Assembly (NCBI GenBank): GCA_903813345.2
Contig: CAIIXF020000005.1
Coordinates: 20,773,375-20,837,374, forward strand
DNA: 64,000 nt
From: Owenia fusiformis
Lineage: Eukaryota; Annelida; Polychaeta; Sabellida; Oweniidae
Reading direction: 5' to 3'
Shown here: positions 1-11,271 of the stretch, piece after piece
Numbering within the stretch: the first letter of the stretch is position 1
How the letters are laid out: every line of letters starts with the position of its first letter
The notes under the pieces: generated by a model
Told to the model about the DNA's origin: nothing
What the model saw: only the letters and a program-made list of their open reading frames with translations
The model's database searches: none
Position numbers and translations under genes: made by a program

Positions 1-2
1 TT

Positions 3-1246
3 CCTGAGCTACATGTGAGTCATCAAAATGATGCCAGCCATCGGGGTGACAATAGTGGCTTATGGGAGTGTGAGGAGCCAAAATGTACCAAGATCTACAG
101 GTAAGTAAAGATTTTGAAAAGGTTGTAAATTTCAGGTTCAGGAAAATAGTGAACAGACCAATATGCTATAATTTTAAAGGTCAATGCAACTAACTCCTTG
201 TTGCTACAAATAATTAGCTTCATTTATAGCCAAGTGTAACAAATATGAACCAGGGTCACTGGGAGCCTGGTTGCAGTTTGCACACTACCTATTTCAAATG
301 TTGGTAAAATTTGACTGAAATTCTTGTTACTTTTCTAGGAGTCTCAGAGGGCTTCATTGTCACAACATAATAGGCAACCATGTCAAACATCACCACTCAA
401 GTCTAGATATTGTAAGGCAACATTGGGTAGCAAGGGTTAAAGGATTTCAAACTAGACAGCAGATTGAAGGTACAGCATAACTTTAAAATATATACCACTA
501 ACATTGAGTCTGTAAAACTAATCTAGCACAGTGTTGTTAATTCATTCATTTGGTATATCTTTGTTTCGCTCTTTCCTTATATTCAATATCTCTTATCTAC
601 ATTGCAGCTCCTAATGTTGAATCTGGAGGCCCTGTAACAGCAGAGATGGGCTGGGCACTAAAAAAACAGAAAATCTGCACGACATCCGCAACATGTAAGT
701 TTAATGTATCAACCTGAAACAATTGGAATATCTGTTTTAATACTGAGTGTCTATTTTCAGAAGTTTTTCCTTTCTCTTGAATCCCAAAACTAATAGATCT
801 GTATTTCTTCTTATTTTTTCATGTTGAGTTTACATGGACTTAGTAAAAATCCTCCATGATACAGAAAAATTACTATTCAGAACTTTTGAAGTCTTTAAAA
901 TGCTCTTGAATTATTCATTTTGTGTATACTATTTCAGGTTATAGAGTACCTTAAAGCAGTACACCAGTACGGGGAAACAACAGGCAACAAAGTATCAGCA
1001 GATACGGCAGAAAAGGAAATGAGATTGGCCCTAAATAATGATGGCTCATTCAAATTCAGCCCAAATGAATGGCTGACAGATAAACAAATCATGTCAATTT
1101 TCTCACGGCTTACTGCCAAAAAGTCTGCCAAGGAGGAAAATGACCAGGAGCAGGAGAACAATCTACATGCCGAAGAGATGAATGGAAACCAGTTACAGCA
1201 GCTTCTGACCGACGTTCAAGACATTCTCAGCAAACAAGAGACTTAA
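3..1246 (+). CDS. 3' end of a C2H2-type zinc-finger gene with a 'MGWALK...FSRL' C-terminal domain
   Basis: Four exons can be read: 3-100, 339-469, 608-694 and 938-1246, with stop at 1244-1246. Exon 1 runs in from outside the window and holds a zinc-finger half (WECEEPKCTKIY), continued in exon 2 by LHCHNIIGNHVKHHH. Exon 3 carries MGWALKK and exon 4 carries VIEYLKAVHQYGETTGNK and LTDKQIMSIFSRLTAKK. From memory, this order (zinc finger, MGWALK, a YL...F..G...G.K segment, terminal FFSRL) is an uncharacterised family common in cnidarians, molluscs and other marine invertebrates; its function is unknown to me. Exons 1-2-3 join in phase (2, then 1). Exon 3 ends in phase 1 at GTAAGT (695), but exon 4 is read in phase 0 from TTTCAG at 937, so that junction does not close. 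A weaker donor at 706 would close it and add four residues. A one-base indel or a decayed gene is the alternative. Confidence 0.6.
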
Positions 1247-1256
1247 TGTTAATTTT

Positions 1257-2600
1257 GGCTAGGTTGTTGCTAGGCAAATAATGTGGCATCACAATTCACA
1301 CATTTTTATTAACCTCACCTGAGTGCCCATGAAGTTTAGAATGTTATAGAAATTATATTGTTTGGGAAAGTTGACTTTGAGCTATATTTGATTGTTGCTA
1401 TGTGGTTGCTAGGGGAATTTTATGATAATAAAATGCCTTGTTTGCACAAATGAATTGATCAGAAACAACTACAGTATTAAAAGTAATATATTTACTTTAA
1501 ACCATGAGCTATTGGTAACCTAAACGATAGGATCAGGGTGGGGGGGGTGTTATTTGAGAAGCCCTTTGTATACACACTGTATACCCATATTTTATTCAAA
1601 TTGGCTCACTCTTTATAAAGATATTGGTATTCTTAGACAAAAGGGGTATGTCACATTTTTGCTGTAATTTGTTTTTTATTTTTGTCAATGAAATTTAAAA
1701 TTTTTGGTTGGGAATACCTTTGAACCTACAGTGATAATTTGGGGAAGTAAAAAAGGCTAATTTTGGTTCCACTTGCCCATTTCTAGGTGGTTGCTAGGGA
1801 AATAATGTGACATCACAATGCTCATTGGGCAGAAATATATTGCTTTTAATAAAATAACTTTTCTGTAGCTCAAGTGAGTGCCTACGATGTACGAAATGCT
1901 AAGAATTACATGTACAGTATATTGGCTAGAATAGCTAATTTTTGGCTATATTTCTTCGTTGCTATGTTGTTGCTAGGGAAATTATATAATAATACAATGC
2001 CCTCAATGCCACTTGTTCATAATTGAATAAGTAACAACTATAAAAGACAATATCTTAACCTTAATTCAATGTTAGAGATATGTAATGTGTGATTAAACTT
2101 TGTAAATATGTCCAAAATTATTAATTTCGGTAACTTTTTGCCTATCACTAGGTGAAATACTGTTAAACCACAATGCCCATGGCAACATTTTACAATGATA
2201 TTTGTAAGCTTAGTATTCCAGAAGCTTAGCTGAGTGTTTATGCTGCATATCTTATGAATAAAATATTAAAGTAGTATGTTCTAAAAATTGAAAAGAATTT
2301 TGGAATTTGTTTTTTTAATTCATCAAAAAGTGTCAAAAAGCTGATTTTTTCCAAATATTTTGGACAAGTTTGCTCGCCTCCTGTTCTAACATTTTTCAAA
2401 TTCCCAGATATTTTATTGCAGTTCCTAGAAGACCTATATACCCGCTTTCATATGAACCCAATCCCGTTTTAAGAGCCCTTTGTAAGCGTGCATAATATCA
2501 ACTTAAATATGGGTGCCATTTTCATTGAAAATCAACATCACCACTCTGAGCAGGCCTGGTTACCATAGCAACCAATGTGACGTCATAATAACACTACGGA
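1257..2600. repeat. Degenerate long tandem repeat with GTTGCTAGG motif
   Basis: After the zinc-finger stop codon, blocks containing TGGTTGCTAGGGAAATAATG recur near 1,257, 1,399, 1,787, 1,958 and 2,147, with a last partial copy near 2,548 (GGTTACCATAGCAACC). A larger unit of about 530 bp (1,257-1,786) is repeated, shorter and mutated, from 1,787. Shared marker strings are 'GAGTGCC...ATG...GAA' and 'AATGCCC'. No coding capacity is seen; the first part may be 3' UTR of the upstream gene. Confidence 0.6.
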
Positions 2601-3089
2601 ACAATTAAGTTTTATTGGTACTATGTATATGCAAAGTATGAAGGATTAACAATGAGAGACTTATCAGTAAGAGTAATTGCAAAAATGCTATTATTTGCCA
2701 TATTTTCTGCAAATTCATTTGTCTTATTATGGGTTGTATGGTATGTTGCTTAGCAACGCTCCCCAATAACAATAAGTTGATTTCAAGAACAATGATGTGC
2801 ATCAGGAATGTCCTAATTAATCATGCTTTGATATTCCATAGTTATTTCTGATATTCCTGACATGTCATGTGGCAGCCCCTACCTGATTTTGCCTGATTTT
2901 TACAGGCAGGCCCTCTTAATATGATCTGTTTAGATTATAGATACAACATTTTATTACTTTGGAAACAAATTGATCAAATCCAATCCAATCCTTCTTGGAG
3001 TAAAAGAAAGAAGCGTGCCTGCAATAATCAAGGTCACAAATTTGTCAAATTCCTTTTAAATACGATAGATTTTGACAGCAAAAAAAACA

Positions 3090-3390
3090 GAGATTTAACG
3101 GGAGTTATACCAAGAATATGGGCGATTTTACAGGAGTTATACCAGAAAAAAGGGAGATTTTACGGGAGTTATACCAGAATACGGGAGATTTTACGGGAGA
3201 TTTCAGCAAAAATATGGGAGATTTTACGGCCATATTTTTTAAAAAAATTACGGGAGATTTTAGTAGAAATATGGTACGGGAGTTTACGAGAGTTTTTACG
3301 GGAGAAAACGGTACGGGAGTTTAGTATTTTTTACGGAAAAACAAAAAATTTACGGGAGATTCCCGTAAAAAACGGGAGGTTGGCAAGTCT
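3090..3390. repeat. Degenerate minisatellite of ACGGGAG(A/T)TTT units
   Basis: The heptamer ACGGGAG occurs about a dozen times, separated by short T-rich or ATACCAGAA-containing spacers of irregular length. The 3' edge contains one inverted copy (TTCCCGTAAAAAACGGGA). Two long frames stay open through it only because the unit lacks stops, so I do not call a gene. Confidence 0.65.
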
Positions 3391-3419
3391 GCATATTGTA
3401 AAATAGTCATTTCTCAAAC

Positions 3420-3770
3420 AATTTGTTGATTATTTGGGACATATGTTGGATGGAGGTGAAATTCATCCGAACAAGAAAATATTGATGCTCTTTTGAGCGT
3501 GCCAGCTCAAAGCATTGTACTGGGACTCAATGTCTTTCTGGATATGATTGGTGGTTCAGTAAAAATTGCTAGTCCTTGTAACCATTGAGTAACCTTCTGA
3601 GGAAAAATTTACAAATGGTGACACTTGGAAAAGAGAAACTAGATTTTGAATATGTAAGAAATTCTTTCAGAGAAGCCAGTTGTTTTACCCCTATGATGAT
3701 CCTTGAAGAAACCAATCAAAGTAGCCGCAGAAAACCTGGTGTCGGACTCAATTCCTAAAGTTGAACATGA
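3420..3770 (+). pseudogene. Decayed Gypsy-like (Ty3) pol fragment around the RT-RNase H junction
   Basis: Read over several frames, this stretch gives YLGHMLDGG, then a P-rich segment, LSNLLRKN, and a segment ending EASCFTPM. These correspond in order to the FLG...G, P.P....LR.FLG, PL..LL.K and F..LK..L..APVL landmarks that Gypsy polyproteins show between reverse transcriptase and RNase H. Stops and frameshifts break it every 20-40 codons and no LTRs are visible nearby. Identification rests on the order of weak motifs. Confidence 0.4.
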
Positions 3771-4790
3771 AGAGTCAAATAGTAGTGGTGCATATCGCAA
3801 AGGAAACAGAGTAAAAAATTACTGCTGGGCACAACCATCATGGATCACACAAATATGGATGTGATAAACTACTAAGGGTGGCCCCTAGGTGAGGACAGCA
3901 GATTAGACAAACCCTAATGCCGATGGCACACAAACTCCTGTGCAGTGATATATCACTGCAGCGGGCAGGTATCTCACCGTAAGCATGGTAACTTCGTAAT
4001 AAACAACTGACGTGATTGGTTCTAGTCCCATGCTCAGGTCGCGTGATTGCAATTTCATTGGTTGAATTGCGCGTATTAACTAATAAACAACACGTGCGGT
4101 AAACTATTATAAACACAAATTTTACTCAGATTTCCTTCCGCGGTGATTTCTTCTCATATTTCAATAATTTTGAAATATTTTGACAAAATAATATTTGAGG
4201 AACATTCAAGAATACATATTTTATAAGTTGTGTGAAAATTGACCACATATATGATGAAAAGGGGAACTATTTTCCCCAAATTTGGGGGATTTTCTTCATC
4301 TGCCCGCCGCAGTGTCTATACCGAGACATTGTATGGGAGTTCGGATGGCACAATGATGTTCCAAGTGTGCATCTGTGGAGACCATTCTTCTCATATAATT
4401 ATCTATGCAGACCATGACCAACGGCTTAGATTGAGGCAACAGATTCAGAGGCAGAATGATATGAACAACAATAGACAATAGATCTAAATGAAGATCAAAA
4501 CGATTCCATATCTAAACAACTGAGAACATGTGAATACATAGCAAGAAATTGTTTGGCGATGCAACATTTTTATCTAATATTCTAACAAGGTAGAGCAGAG
4601 CCTACAGCCTACAGTCTCAAAATTTTATCAAGTTATCATTGCCATATTTTCTAGTTTTGAAAGAGACTCTGGAGTCGGGGCTCCCATCTCCTCTTACTTA
4701 CCTTCTAAATCTAGAAATTCCTGTAATCATAAATGGTATATCATCCCAAATAGTCAATGCCCTGAGAATGGTTGACTTTTTGAAAGTATT
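3771..4790. other. No recognisable gene
   Basis: Short frames occur (for example plus 4,239-4,481), but none has a recognisable domain or convincing splice sites. Sequence is mixed and unique within the window. Confidence 0.5.
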
Positions 4791-4796
4791 CCTAAA

Positions 4797-5060
4797 TACC
4801 TCAGAGCACCTAATCATGGGTCACCAATGGTAACAGCAGCCCCCAATGTCCTTGACCTAAGGTCACTTAATCATTGGTCACCAAAAGTCAAAGCAGCCCA
4901 ACCTTATATCACCAAAGACCTTGAATGACCTTGACCTATAATGTTGATCTTGAGCTCAGGTCACCTAATCATAGGTCGTCAAGGGTCACAGCACAGACCA
5001 AAGGTCTTAAAAAGCCAAATACCTAGATATTCACCTTTGACCTGGGAATGACCTTGACCT
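4797..5060. repeat. Short degenerate repeat rich in AGGTCA/TGACCT half-sites
   Basis: TAATCATNGGTCACCAA recurs at about 4,809, 4,869 and 4,965, with many TGACCT and AGGTCA hexamers between (for example CCTTGACCTATAATG and GACCTTGACCTCTGACCT). These hexamers equal the nuclear-receptor half-site, but the density is explained by the repeat unit, and no gene start is close. Confidence 0.55.
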
Positions 5061-5199
5061 CTGACCTTTGTAGAATGCCCTCCGCCCCCTTGGTTTGTTG
5101 ACCAAGTATAAGTGCCCAAGTGCCTCAAACAGTCTAGGGCAGGCAGGCAGACAGACATCTGTTATAGTAAGAAGATTGTGTCCCAATAGTCAAAATGGG

Positions 5200-6780
5200 G
5201 TAGTATATAAATGAATTACACAGGATGTGTAAAAAAACTTAACAAACAGTTATCTTGTAAAACCACAAAACCAGTGATGACTACATCAATTTCATTCAAT
5301 GTACCATGAAGCTACGTGCCTCCTCTGAAATGGCATGTCATTCATTCACATGTGATCATGGTTGGGCGAAAAATCATTCCTTTTACAAAGTTGGCTCTGG
5401 ACCAAAGGACGGGTGTCATTAAGGCCCCTTTTTAGCCTCCAAAGGTATCTGATAATAATGCATATCATATTGAAGATAAAACATTTTTGCTTTATAAAAA
5501 TACAATTTCAGCGAATTTTGACCGTTGATGTTCACACAACAGTCATTTAAAGATCATATACCATTTTTGGTGTTTTTACAAAAAATTCTTTATTTATTGT
5601 TGTCTAAGTAAATAATGTATAAACATAAACCAATTTAAATACTAAAGAAAAGAGACGATTAAAACGATTTTCATGGAAAAGCACATAGGGCAATATTGGC
5701 AAAATGCAAGTGCTATAGGTTCTGGGCTAGCAATGGGTACATTTCGACTGTGACTCTAATGGATTACTATGGACTTTTATCAACATCACAGGGCAACATT
5801 TAAGCAACTTAAATACAAGGAAAATCAAAGATTTCCTCACATTTCTAAAACGAGGAAAAAAGCATGAATTCAAGGAAAGGAAATGATGGCCTGTGCCAAA
5901 TTATAACATATGAGAAAGTTGTGGCACAGTAAAGGATATGTATATATCATATGATTTTAAATGATTTCATCTTTATCTCTGAGTTGATATCAATATCTTG
6001 CTTAGTTAGCATAGCAAATTAGATATTTTTTATCAATGAGTGGATTAACACAATATCACAAAAATTCATAGGATGTTCTATTTATCCCATAGTTCACCTA
6101 TAAAACTAAACAAAACATCTCAAAACAACATCCATTCATCCCCGTGATGTCATGAAATCACTATGTAACAAAACACATCATATTAGTGGTAGTTTTCAAA
6201 TCCCTGGCAAAAGGTGATATCTGTGAAATATGATAAATATGTTTTCATGTTACCTAACAGAGCAGAATAGAGCTCAACTATGGGAAAAAGAATAACAAAT
6301 AGGTAAATAAGTGAATTACCACTCCAAAAATATTAAATAATTAATAATATCTAAAAAATATTGAATATAAGATTCAAAAAGTAGCAACTCATGTCTCACA
6401 TACCCAAACCCCAGATCCTCGATCGATGTCATATATTTCGATAATGACAATTATCTTATTTATAGCACTATGCTTCATCTTCTTTTGTAGTTTGAATGGG
6501 CGGTCCTTCGGATCTAGCCAATCCACCAATCATAATAATTCACAGATTTAGTTCATTATAATAATCAACTTTGTAGATAGCCCTCCCTTGAAGGGATACA
6601 TTTTACATACTGCTTATTAGATGAGAACACGTGTATTTATATATATATCTGATAGTGATACGTTTTCTCAATATTAACTGTGTTCTATGATAAATGTAAC
6701 ATAAATATTATAATTTAAAATATTATAATAAAATATAAAAATATTGGACAGAAAATTTGGAATACATTACAATTGGACCA
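5200..6780. other. AT-rich stretch without recognisable genes
   Basis: Unique, AT-rich sequence with simple TATA/ATAT runs near 6,630. A segment near 5,280-5,380 (CAATGTACCATGAAGC...TTCACATGTG) resembles 63,870-63,930, so it is a dispersed repeat. Confidence 0.5.
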
Positions 6781-6891
6781 TTTGTATCGGACAAAGCAAG
6801 GAGCTTAAATAATCTGTTCACACGTCTAGTGAAACCAGCGGTGAGTTTTATAGTTTAAGTAAACCTTTTCAACCTACAGAACTATTAACTT

Positions 6892-7521
6892 ATGATGGAA
6901 AAATTGCTAATTTTCGGCCATTCTTTGATACATTGGCTAGATGACTTCCAAAAGGCACATATGAACAATTTAGAACTTAATTCTTGCGAATTTGAAATAA
7001 ATTATGTGGGAATTAGAGGCGGACAATTTAAATGGAACGAGAAGATGGACAAGAAGTATCAGGAAAAAAGTTTGTTTTCTTATTTAACCGAAGCGGTTAA
7101 TGATTTCAAGCCTACGATGGTTTTTCTTCAATTAGGTGGAAATGACCTTGATGTCAAGTTTCCAGATTCTGATCAAGTTGTAACGGCGATATTTAGTTTT
7201 GCTAACTATTTGATTTTCGGAATGGACGTACAGACAGTTGTCATCGGACATGTATTTCGCCGTTTGAAGCCTCGTTATATGCATTATAATGCCACGATTG
7301 AAGCTGTAAATAATACATTGACTGAAAAAGCGTCTTCGAGCAATAACATATACATTATGCCCAATAAAGGGTTTAAAGTTGATGCCGAGGCGAAATATTA
7401 CAGAGACGGGATACATTTGTCTCACAGTGGCAATGTTTGCTTTGCAAACAATATTCGCAGAAAAGAAGTGTTCGCAAGAGATCATTCTTACGCGGTATGT
7501 AAATATTATTTTGTTCTGTAG
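6892..7521 (+). CDS. SGNH/GDSL-type hydrolase-like protein of retroelement origin
   Basis: A 209-residue frame carries the SGNH blocks in order: block I FGHSLI with the nucleophile candidate Ser11, block II GIRGG near residue 40, block III LGGND with Asn84, and block V DGIHLS with the Asp172/His175 pair. The usual GDS of block I is GHS here. The length and compact fold fit the small SGNH hydrolases encoded as an extra ORF by Ngaro-type tyrosine-recombinase retrotransposons of marine animals (established knowledge). The gag-like ORF of such an element lies 1.2 kb downstream on the same strand, past a 142-bp tandem repeat. The start may be either of two adjacent Met codons. No RT or recombinase gene is visible, so this is a remnant, although this ORF has no internal stop. 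The last 20 residues after NNIRR look less conserved and may be read-through of degraded sequence. Confidence 0.65.
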   Translation: MMEKLLIFGHSLIHWLDDFQKAHMNNLELNSCEFEINYVGIRGGQFKWNEKMDKKYQEKSLFSYLTEAVNDFKPTMVFLQLGGNDLDVKFPDSDQVVTAIFSFANYLIFGMDVQTVVIGHVFRRLKPRYMHYNATIEAVNNTLTEKASSSNNIYIMPNKGFKVDAEAKYYRDGIHLSHSGNVCFANNIRRKEVFARDHSYAVCKYYFVL

Positions 7522-7804
7522 GTTGCAAAAGATGTATTTCGATATAATTTTTCAATTTTATACTAATGCCATTTTGAAAGTTTTTAACAGCTTGAAATCA
7601 TAATTATGTTTATGCATTAATTAATATATTAATCAGATTTAACATATTTTGCCATTTAACCCTTGTAAGGGTTCAATGTGATATTTGAGAAATGGTAAAC
7701 GTTTTGCAGTTATATTACCTCTTCATTTCACAGTAACCTTTTTGGCCAATTGTTATATTTGCCAATATGTTTGTTGATTATGTACCATAAAAACGTTGTA
7801 TGCG

Positions 7805-8600
7805 TATTTATGAAACGGATTCATGACACGTTGCCATCGCACTTATTATGGTCATACTGGCGTTTTGCCTAATTTTGGTTGATTTAAAAATATTTTGTAA
7901 TTTGCAATTACTTAATTCTGTTTTCAGTAAATACGCTTTATGTATTTATGAAACAGATTCATGACACGTTGCCATTGCACTCTATTCTGGCCGTATTTGT
8001 CATGTTGCCATTTTATTGGCTTGTTTAAAATAATTTTTATTTTGCAATTACTGTATTCTGTTTTCATAAAATATGTTTTATGATTATTTATGAAACAGAT
8101 TCATGACACGTTGCCATTGCACTCTATTCTGGCCCGTATTGTCATGATGCCATTTTATTGGCTTAATTTAAAATATTTTGTAATTTGCAATTACTGTTTT
8201 CTGTTTTCAATAAATACGTTTATGAGCATTTATGAAACAGATTAATGACATGTTGCCATTGCACTCTATTCTGGCCGTTATTGTCATGTTGCCATTTTAT
8301 TGGCTTAATTTGAAATACTTTGTAATTTGCAATTACTGTATTCTGTTTTCAGTAAATACGTTTTATGAGTATTTGTGAAACAGATTCATGACACGTTGCC
8401 ATTGCACTCTATTCTGGCCGTTATTGTCATGTTGCCAATTTTATTGGCTTAATTTAAAATACTTTCTAATTTGCAATTACTGTATTCTGTTTTTCAGAAA
8501 ATACGTTCATGAGTATTTATAAAACAGAATAATGACACGTTGCCATTGCACTCTATTCTGGCTGTTATTGTCATGTTGCCATTTTAATGGCTTATTTTAA
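7805..8600. repeat. Tandem repeat, about 142-bp unit, six copies
   Basis: The string ATGAAACAGATTCATGACAC starts at about 7,810, 7,948, 8,090, 8,232, 8,375 and 8,519 (spacings 138-144). Each unit continues with TTGCCATTGCACTCTATTCT and ATTTTATTGGC. The array separates the SGNH ORF from the gag-like ORF. Ngaro/DIRS elements have internal and terminal repeats here, so it may be the element's own end repeat. Confidence 0.85.
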
Positions 8601-8715
8601 AAATATTTCAATAGATACCTCTTATGAATGAAACATATTCGTGACTATATTTTTGTCTCTAATTTATTCGGTCAAATTTTGTTGGGTTACACCTATATTT
8701 ACTTCCAGGAAGGCC

Positions 8716-9690
8716 ATGCCCAAGGCAAAGGACAAGAGAAAAAGCACCGGGGCAGCGGGGAAGAAAAGGAAAAACCCTGAAAGTGAAACAGATTCAGATG
8801 TGAGAAAAAGAAAATCGTTAAATGGGGAGGATAAAGCTGATATTGTCAACGCGGTTGTTGACCAATTAAAAGACGTTTTTCAACAGCAGCAGCAACAGCA
8901 ACAACAACAACAACAAATAGACCAAGACCAGTTACCTGGTACAAGTGCGGGAGCAAAACCCAACTATGCAGAGTACGCTCGAGGCGCTCCTAAATAAAGG
9001 TGAGTCCTTATCTGCAAGTCAAAACGACCCACAAGACCTAATTCATATCAAATCAGGAATTCCATTACACTCTGGCGTTGATAAAAAGATTCTTAAAATG
9101 ATCATTTCAGATGAGTACTTCGATTTCGCTCATTTACTTTCAAGATTTTCAAAAGTCGAGGGTTCTATGCATTTTACCTTTAAAAAGAACTCAACATCAA
9201 CAATTTCAGTTAACCCTAACAAGCCTAAAGTTGATGTTCGGAACATTGAACAGTGGACGTCGGCTTTCCACATTTTCGTGTCCGTTTATTCCAAAGCATA
9301 TCCTGCAAGTGTCCCTGCCTTAATGAAATACGCCGAGGAAGTCCGTGAATTATCGGAAGCAGAATCCTTTCAGGCTGCAAAACTCTATGATCAGAATTTC
9401 AGATATCATAAAAAATCCAGCAGTTGAATTGGGATGCAAGATGCGAGGAATTATATTCACGGTCTATAAGAGAGGCCAAAAGAACTCCAAATATTCAATC
9501 AAAACCGGGTTTCCGAAAGAATAATTTTCGTGAAAAACGTGAACAACAGAGCAATCTCATGCACGATAACATCCCATGGGGATATTGCTTCAATCTTAAC
9601 AGAGAAGGAACAAAAAAAAAAAAAAAAAAAAACAGAGAAGGAAATTGTGAAAAAACCAACTGTGTACATGAACATAAATGCGCAGAATGC
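8716..9690 (+). pseudogene. Frameshifted gag-like ORF of a Ngaro/DIRS-type retrotransposon
   Basis: The ATG at 8,716 opens a basic N-terminus (MPKAKDKRKSTGAAGKKRK) followed by a CAG/CAA run coding polyglutamine. The frame must shift near 8,950-8,990 to reach TLEALLNKGESLSA, IEQWTSAFHIFVSVYSKAYP and ALMKYAEEV, and again near 9,420 to reach LNWDARCEELYSR, IPWGYCFNLN and NCEKTNCVHEHKC. The 'QWTSAFHIFV..Y...P..PALMKY' and 'GYC......C....C...H.C..C' signatures are those of the gag-like protein common beside tyrosine-recombinase retroelements; the cysteine-rich end is a zinc-knuckle-like motif. After HEHKCAEC the sequence passes into an unrelated tandem repeat at 9,690. At least two frameshifts make it inactive. 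Confidence 0.65.
9598..9643. mobile_element. Poly(A)-only insertion flanked by a 13-bp duplication
   Basis: AACAGAGAAGGAA at 9,598-9,610 is repeated exactly at 9,631-9,643, and only a C and about 19 A residues lie between. This fits a retroposon insertion that carried nothing but its A-tail. It adds 33 bp, so it keeps the frame of the gag-like ORF. Confidence 0.55.
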
Positions 9691-10520
9691 TTCACTGTCT
9701 ATGCCACACCTGTCACACCTTCTCCCAATAGCCCCTATGCCCCTTGCACTGACTTTTGCAATGTTTAAAACTTGTGTCCGAGCTGAATTTTGCCCCATTT
9801 TGCAAGATTAATGATTATTCGGCCAGAGATGACTCCCTGTGAATGAATGATATTCCATTGCAAAGAGGACTAAATTGGCTTTTTGGTACATTGAATGAAA
9901 AGGATGCAGTCAGCATTGGTTTTATGTTTTCTTCCAATATTGCATTGGGCTCTGACTGACTTTTGCGATGTTTATAACTTGGCCCCAAGCTAATTTTGGC
10001 CTACTTTGCAAATGGAATGAATACAATTTGGATGGGTATAGGATGTATTCTTGCAAGAGTATGAGTATGAACACTTCACTGTCTATGCCGCACCTGTCAC
10101 ACCTTTTCCCAATAGCCCCTATGCCCCTTGCACTGACTTTTGCAATGTTTAAAACTTGTGTCCGAGCTGAATTTTGCCCCATTTTGCAAAATTAATGATT
10201 ATTCGGCCAGAGATGACTCCCTGTGAATGAATGATATTCCATTGCAAAGAGGACTAAATTGGCTTTTTGGTACATTGAATGAAAAGGATGCAGTCAGCAT
10301 TGGTTTTATGTTTTCTTCCAATATTGCATTGGGCTCTGACTGACTTTTTGCGATGTTTATAACTTGGCCCCAAGCTAATTTTAGCCTACTTTGCAAATGG
10401 AATGATTACTCGCCCAACCATGACCAAATTTCAATGAATGATATATCATTGTAAAGAGGAGACACATGGCTTTATGGTACATTGAATGAAATCAATGCTG
10501 TTATCACTGGTTTTGTGCTT
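9690..10520. repeat. Higher-order tandem repeat (about 385-bp dimer of 180/205-bp subunits)
   Basis: ACTTCACTGTCTATGCC begins blocks at about 9,689 and 10,074 that agree over roughly 370 bp. Inside each, ACTGACTTTTGC(A/G)ATGTTTA recurs (9,749; 9,954; 10,134; 10,339), so the block is a dimer. The first copy truncates the gag-like ORF. Frames open in these blocks are repeat translations. Confidence 0.8.
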
Positions 10521-10924
10521 TTCCGAGATAACAATCTGTTGCGTTTTTTTTTTATAAGCACTGTATATTTGGGATGAAATAATATGAGATTCATTTCTAC
10601 AAGAGGATGAAATGAATGTGAACTTGTATATTTAACTAGGCCTATACTCCTTTTCTGAATAAATAGAACAACATTTAACAACTTTTTTCTGGACTCACTT
10701 ATTATGTAAGAATGAATTGTATTTTTTTGTGTTAAAAAAAAGGCAACCCGAAGAAATCGCTATATCTTGGAAAATACTAATGCAATTATGTTCATTTTTT
10801 CAGGAAAGAAAGAAGAGACTATGTATGTATACCTCCTGTAGTTGGTAAGTTATAAAACTTGATGCCTTAGACACCTGCTCAAAAGACATTAGTATTGGAA
10901 AGATACGAATAACGCAGTCAGGGG

Positions 10925-11271
10925 TGACTGCCACTACAATAAAACTGAATAACCTTCTAATCATAGTGTTTTAGCTCTTCAAATTTGGCACAAATCATCT
11001 TCATTCAAAGTATGGTAAATCTGTAGAGTGAAATCAAAATCACTCCAGGGACTTTACAGATATGGTCGAAATGCGTTCAAAACGCAGTCAAACGCCCTAG
11101 TTCAGGCAGACAGGAAGAAGGTATTTTGACCATGACTGTTAAGTCCCTGGAGTGATTTTGATGACACTCCACAAATTCACCACACATTGAATGAGGATAA
11201 TTTGTGCCAAATCTTAAGTGCCAAAACACTATGGTTGGAAAGTTATTCAGTTTTATTGCTGTGGCAGTCTG
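10925..11271. mobile_element. Foldback element: 142-bp inverted arms around a 62-bp loop
   Basis: The left arm 10,925-11,066 and right arm 11,129-11,271 are imperfect reverse complements. Matching markers are GACTGCCAC/GTGGCAGTC, CAATAAAACTGAATAAC/GTTATTCAGTTTTATTG and AAAATCACTCCAGGGACTT/AAGTCCCTGGAGTGATTTT. It codes for nothing. A transcript would fold into a long hairpin. Confidence 0.75.

Noticed and set aside
2921-3406. 161-codon plus-strand frame
   Set aside because: It is the translation of the ACGGGAG minisatellite, whose unit lacks stops in two frames.
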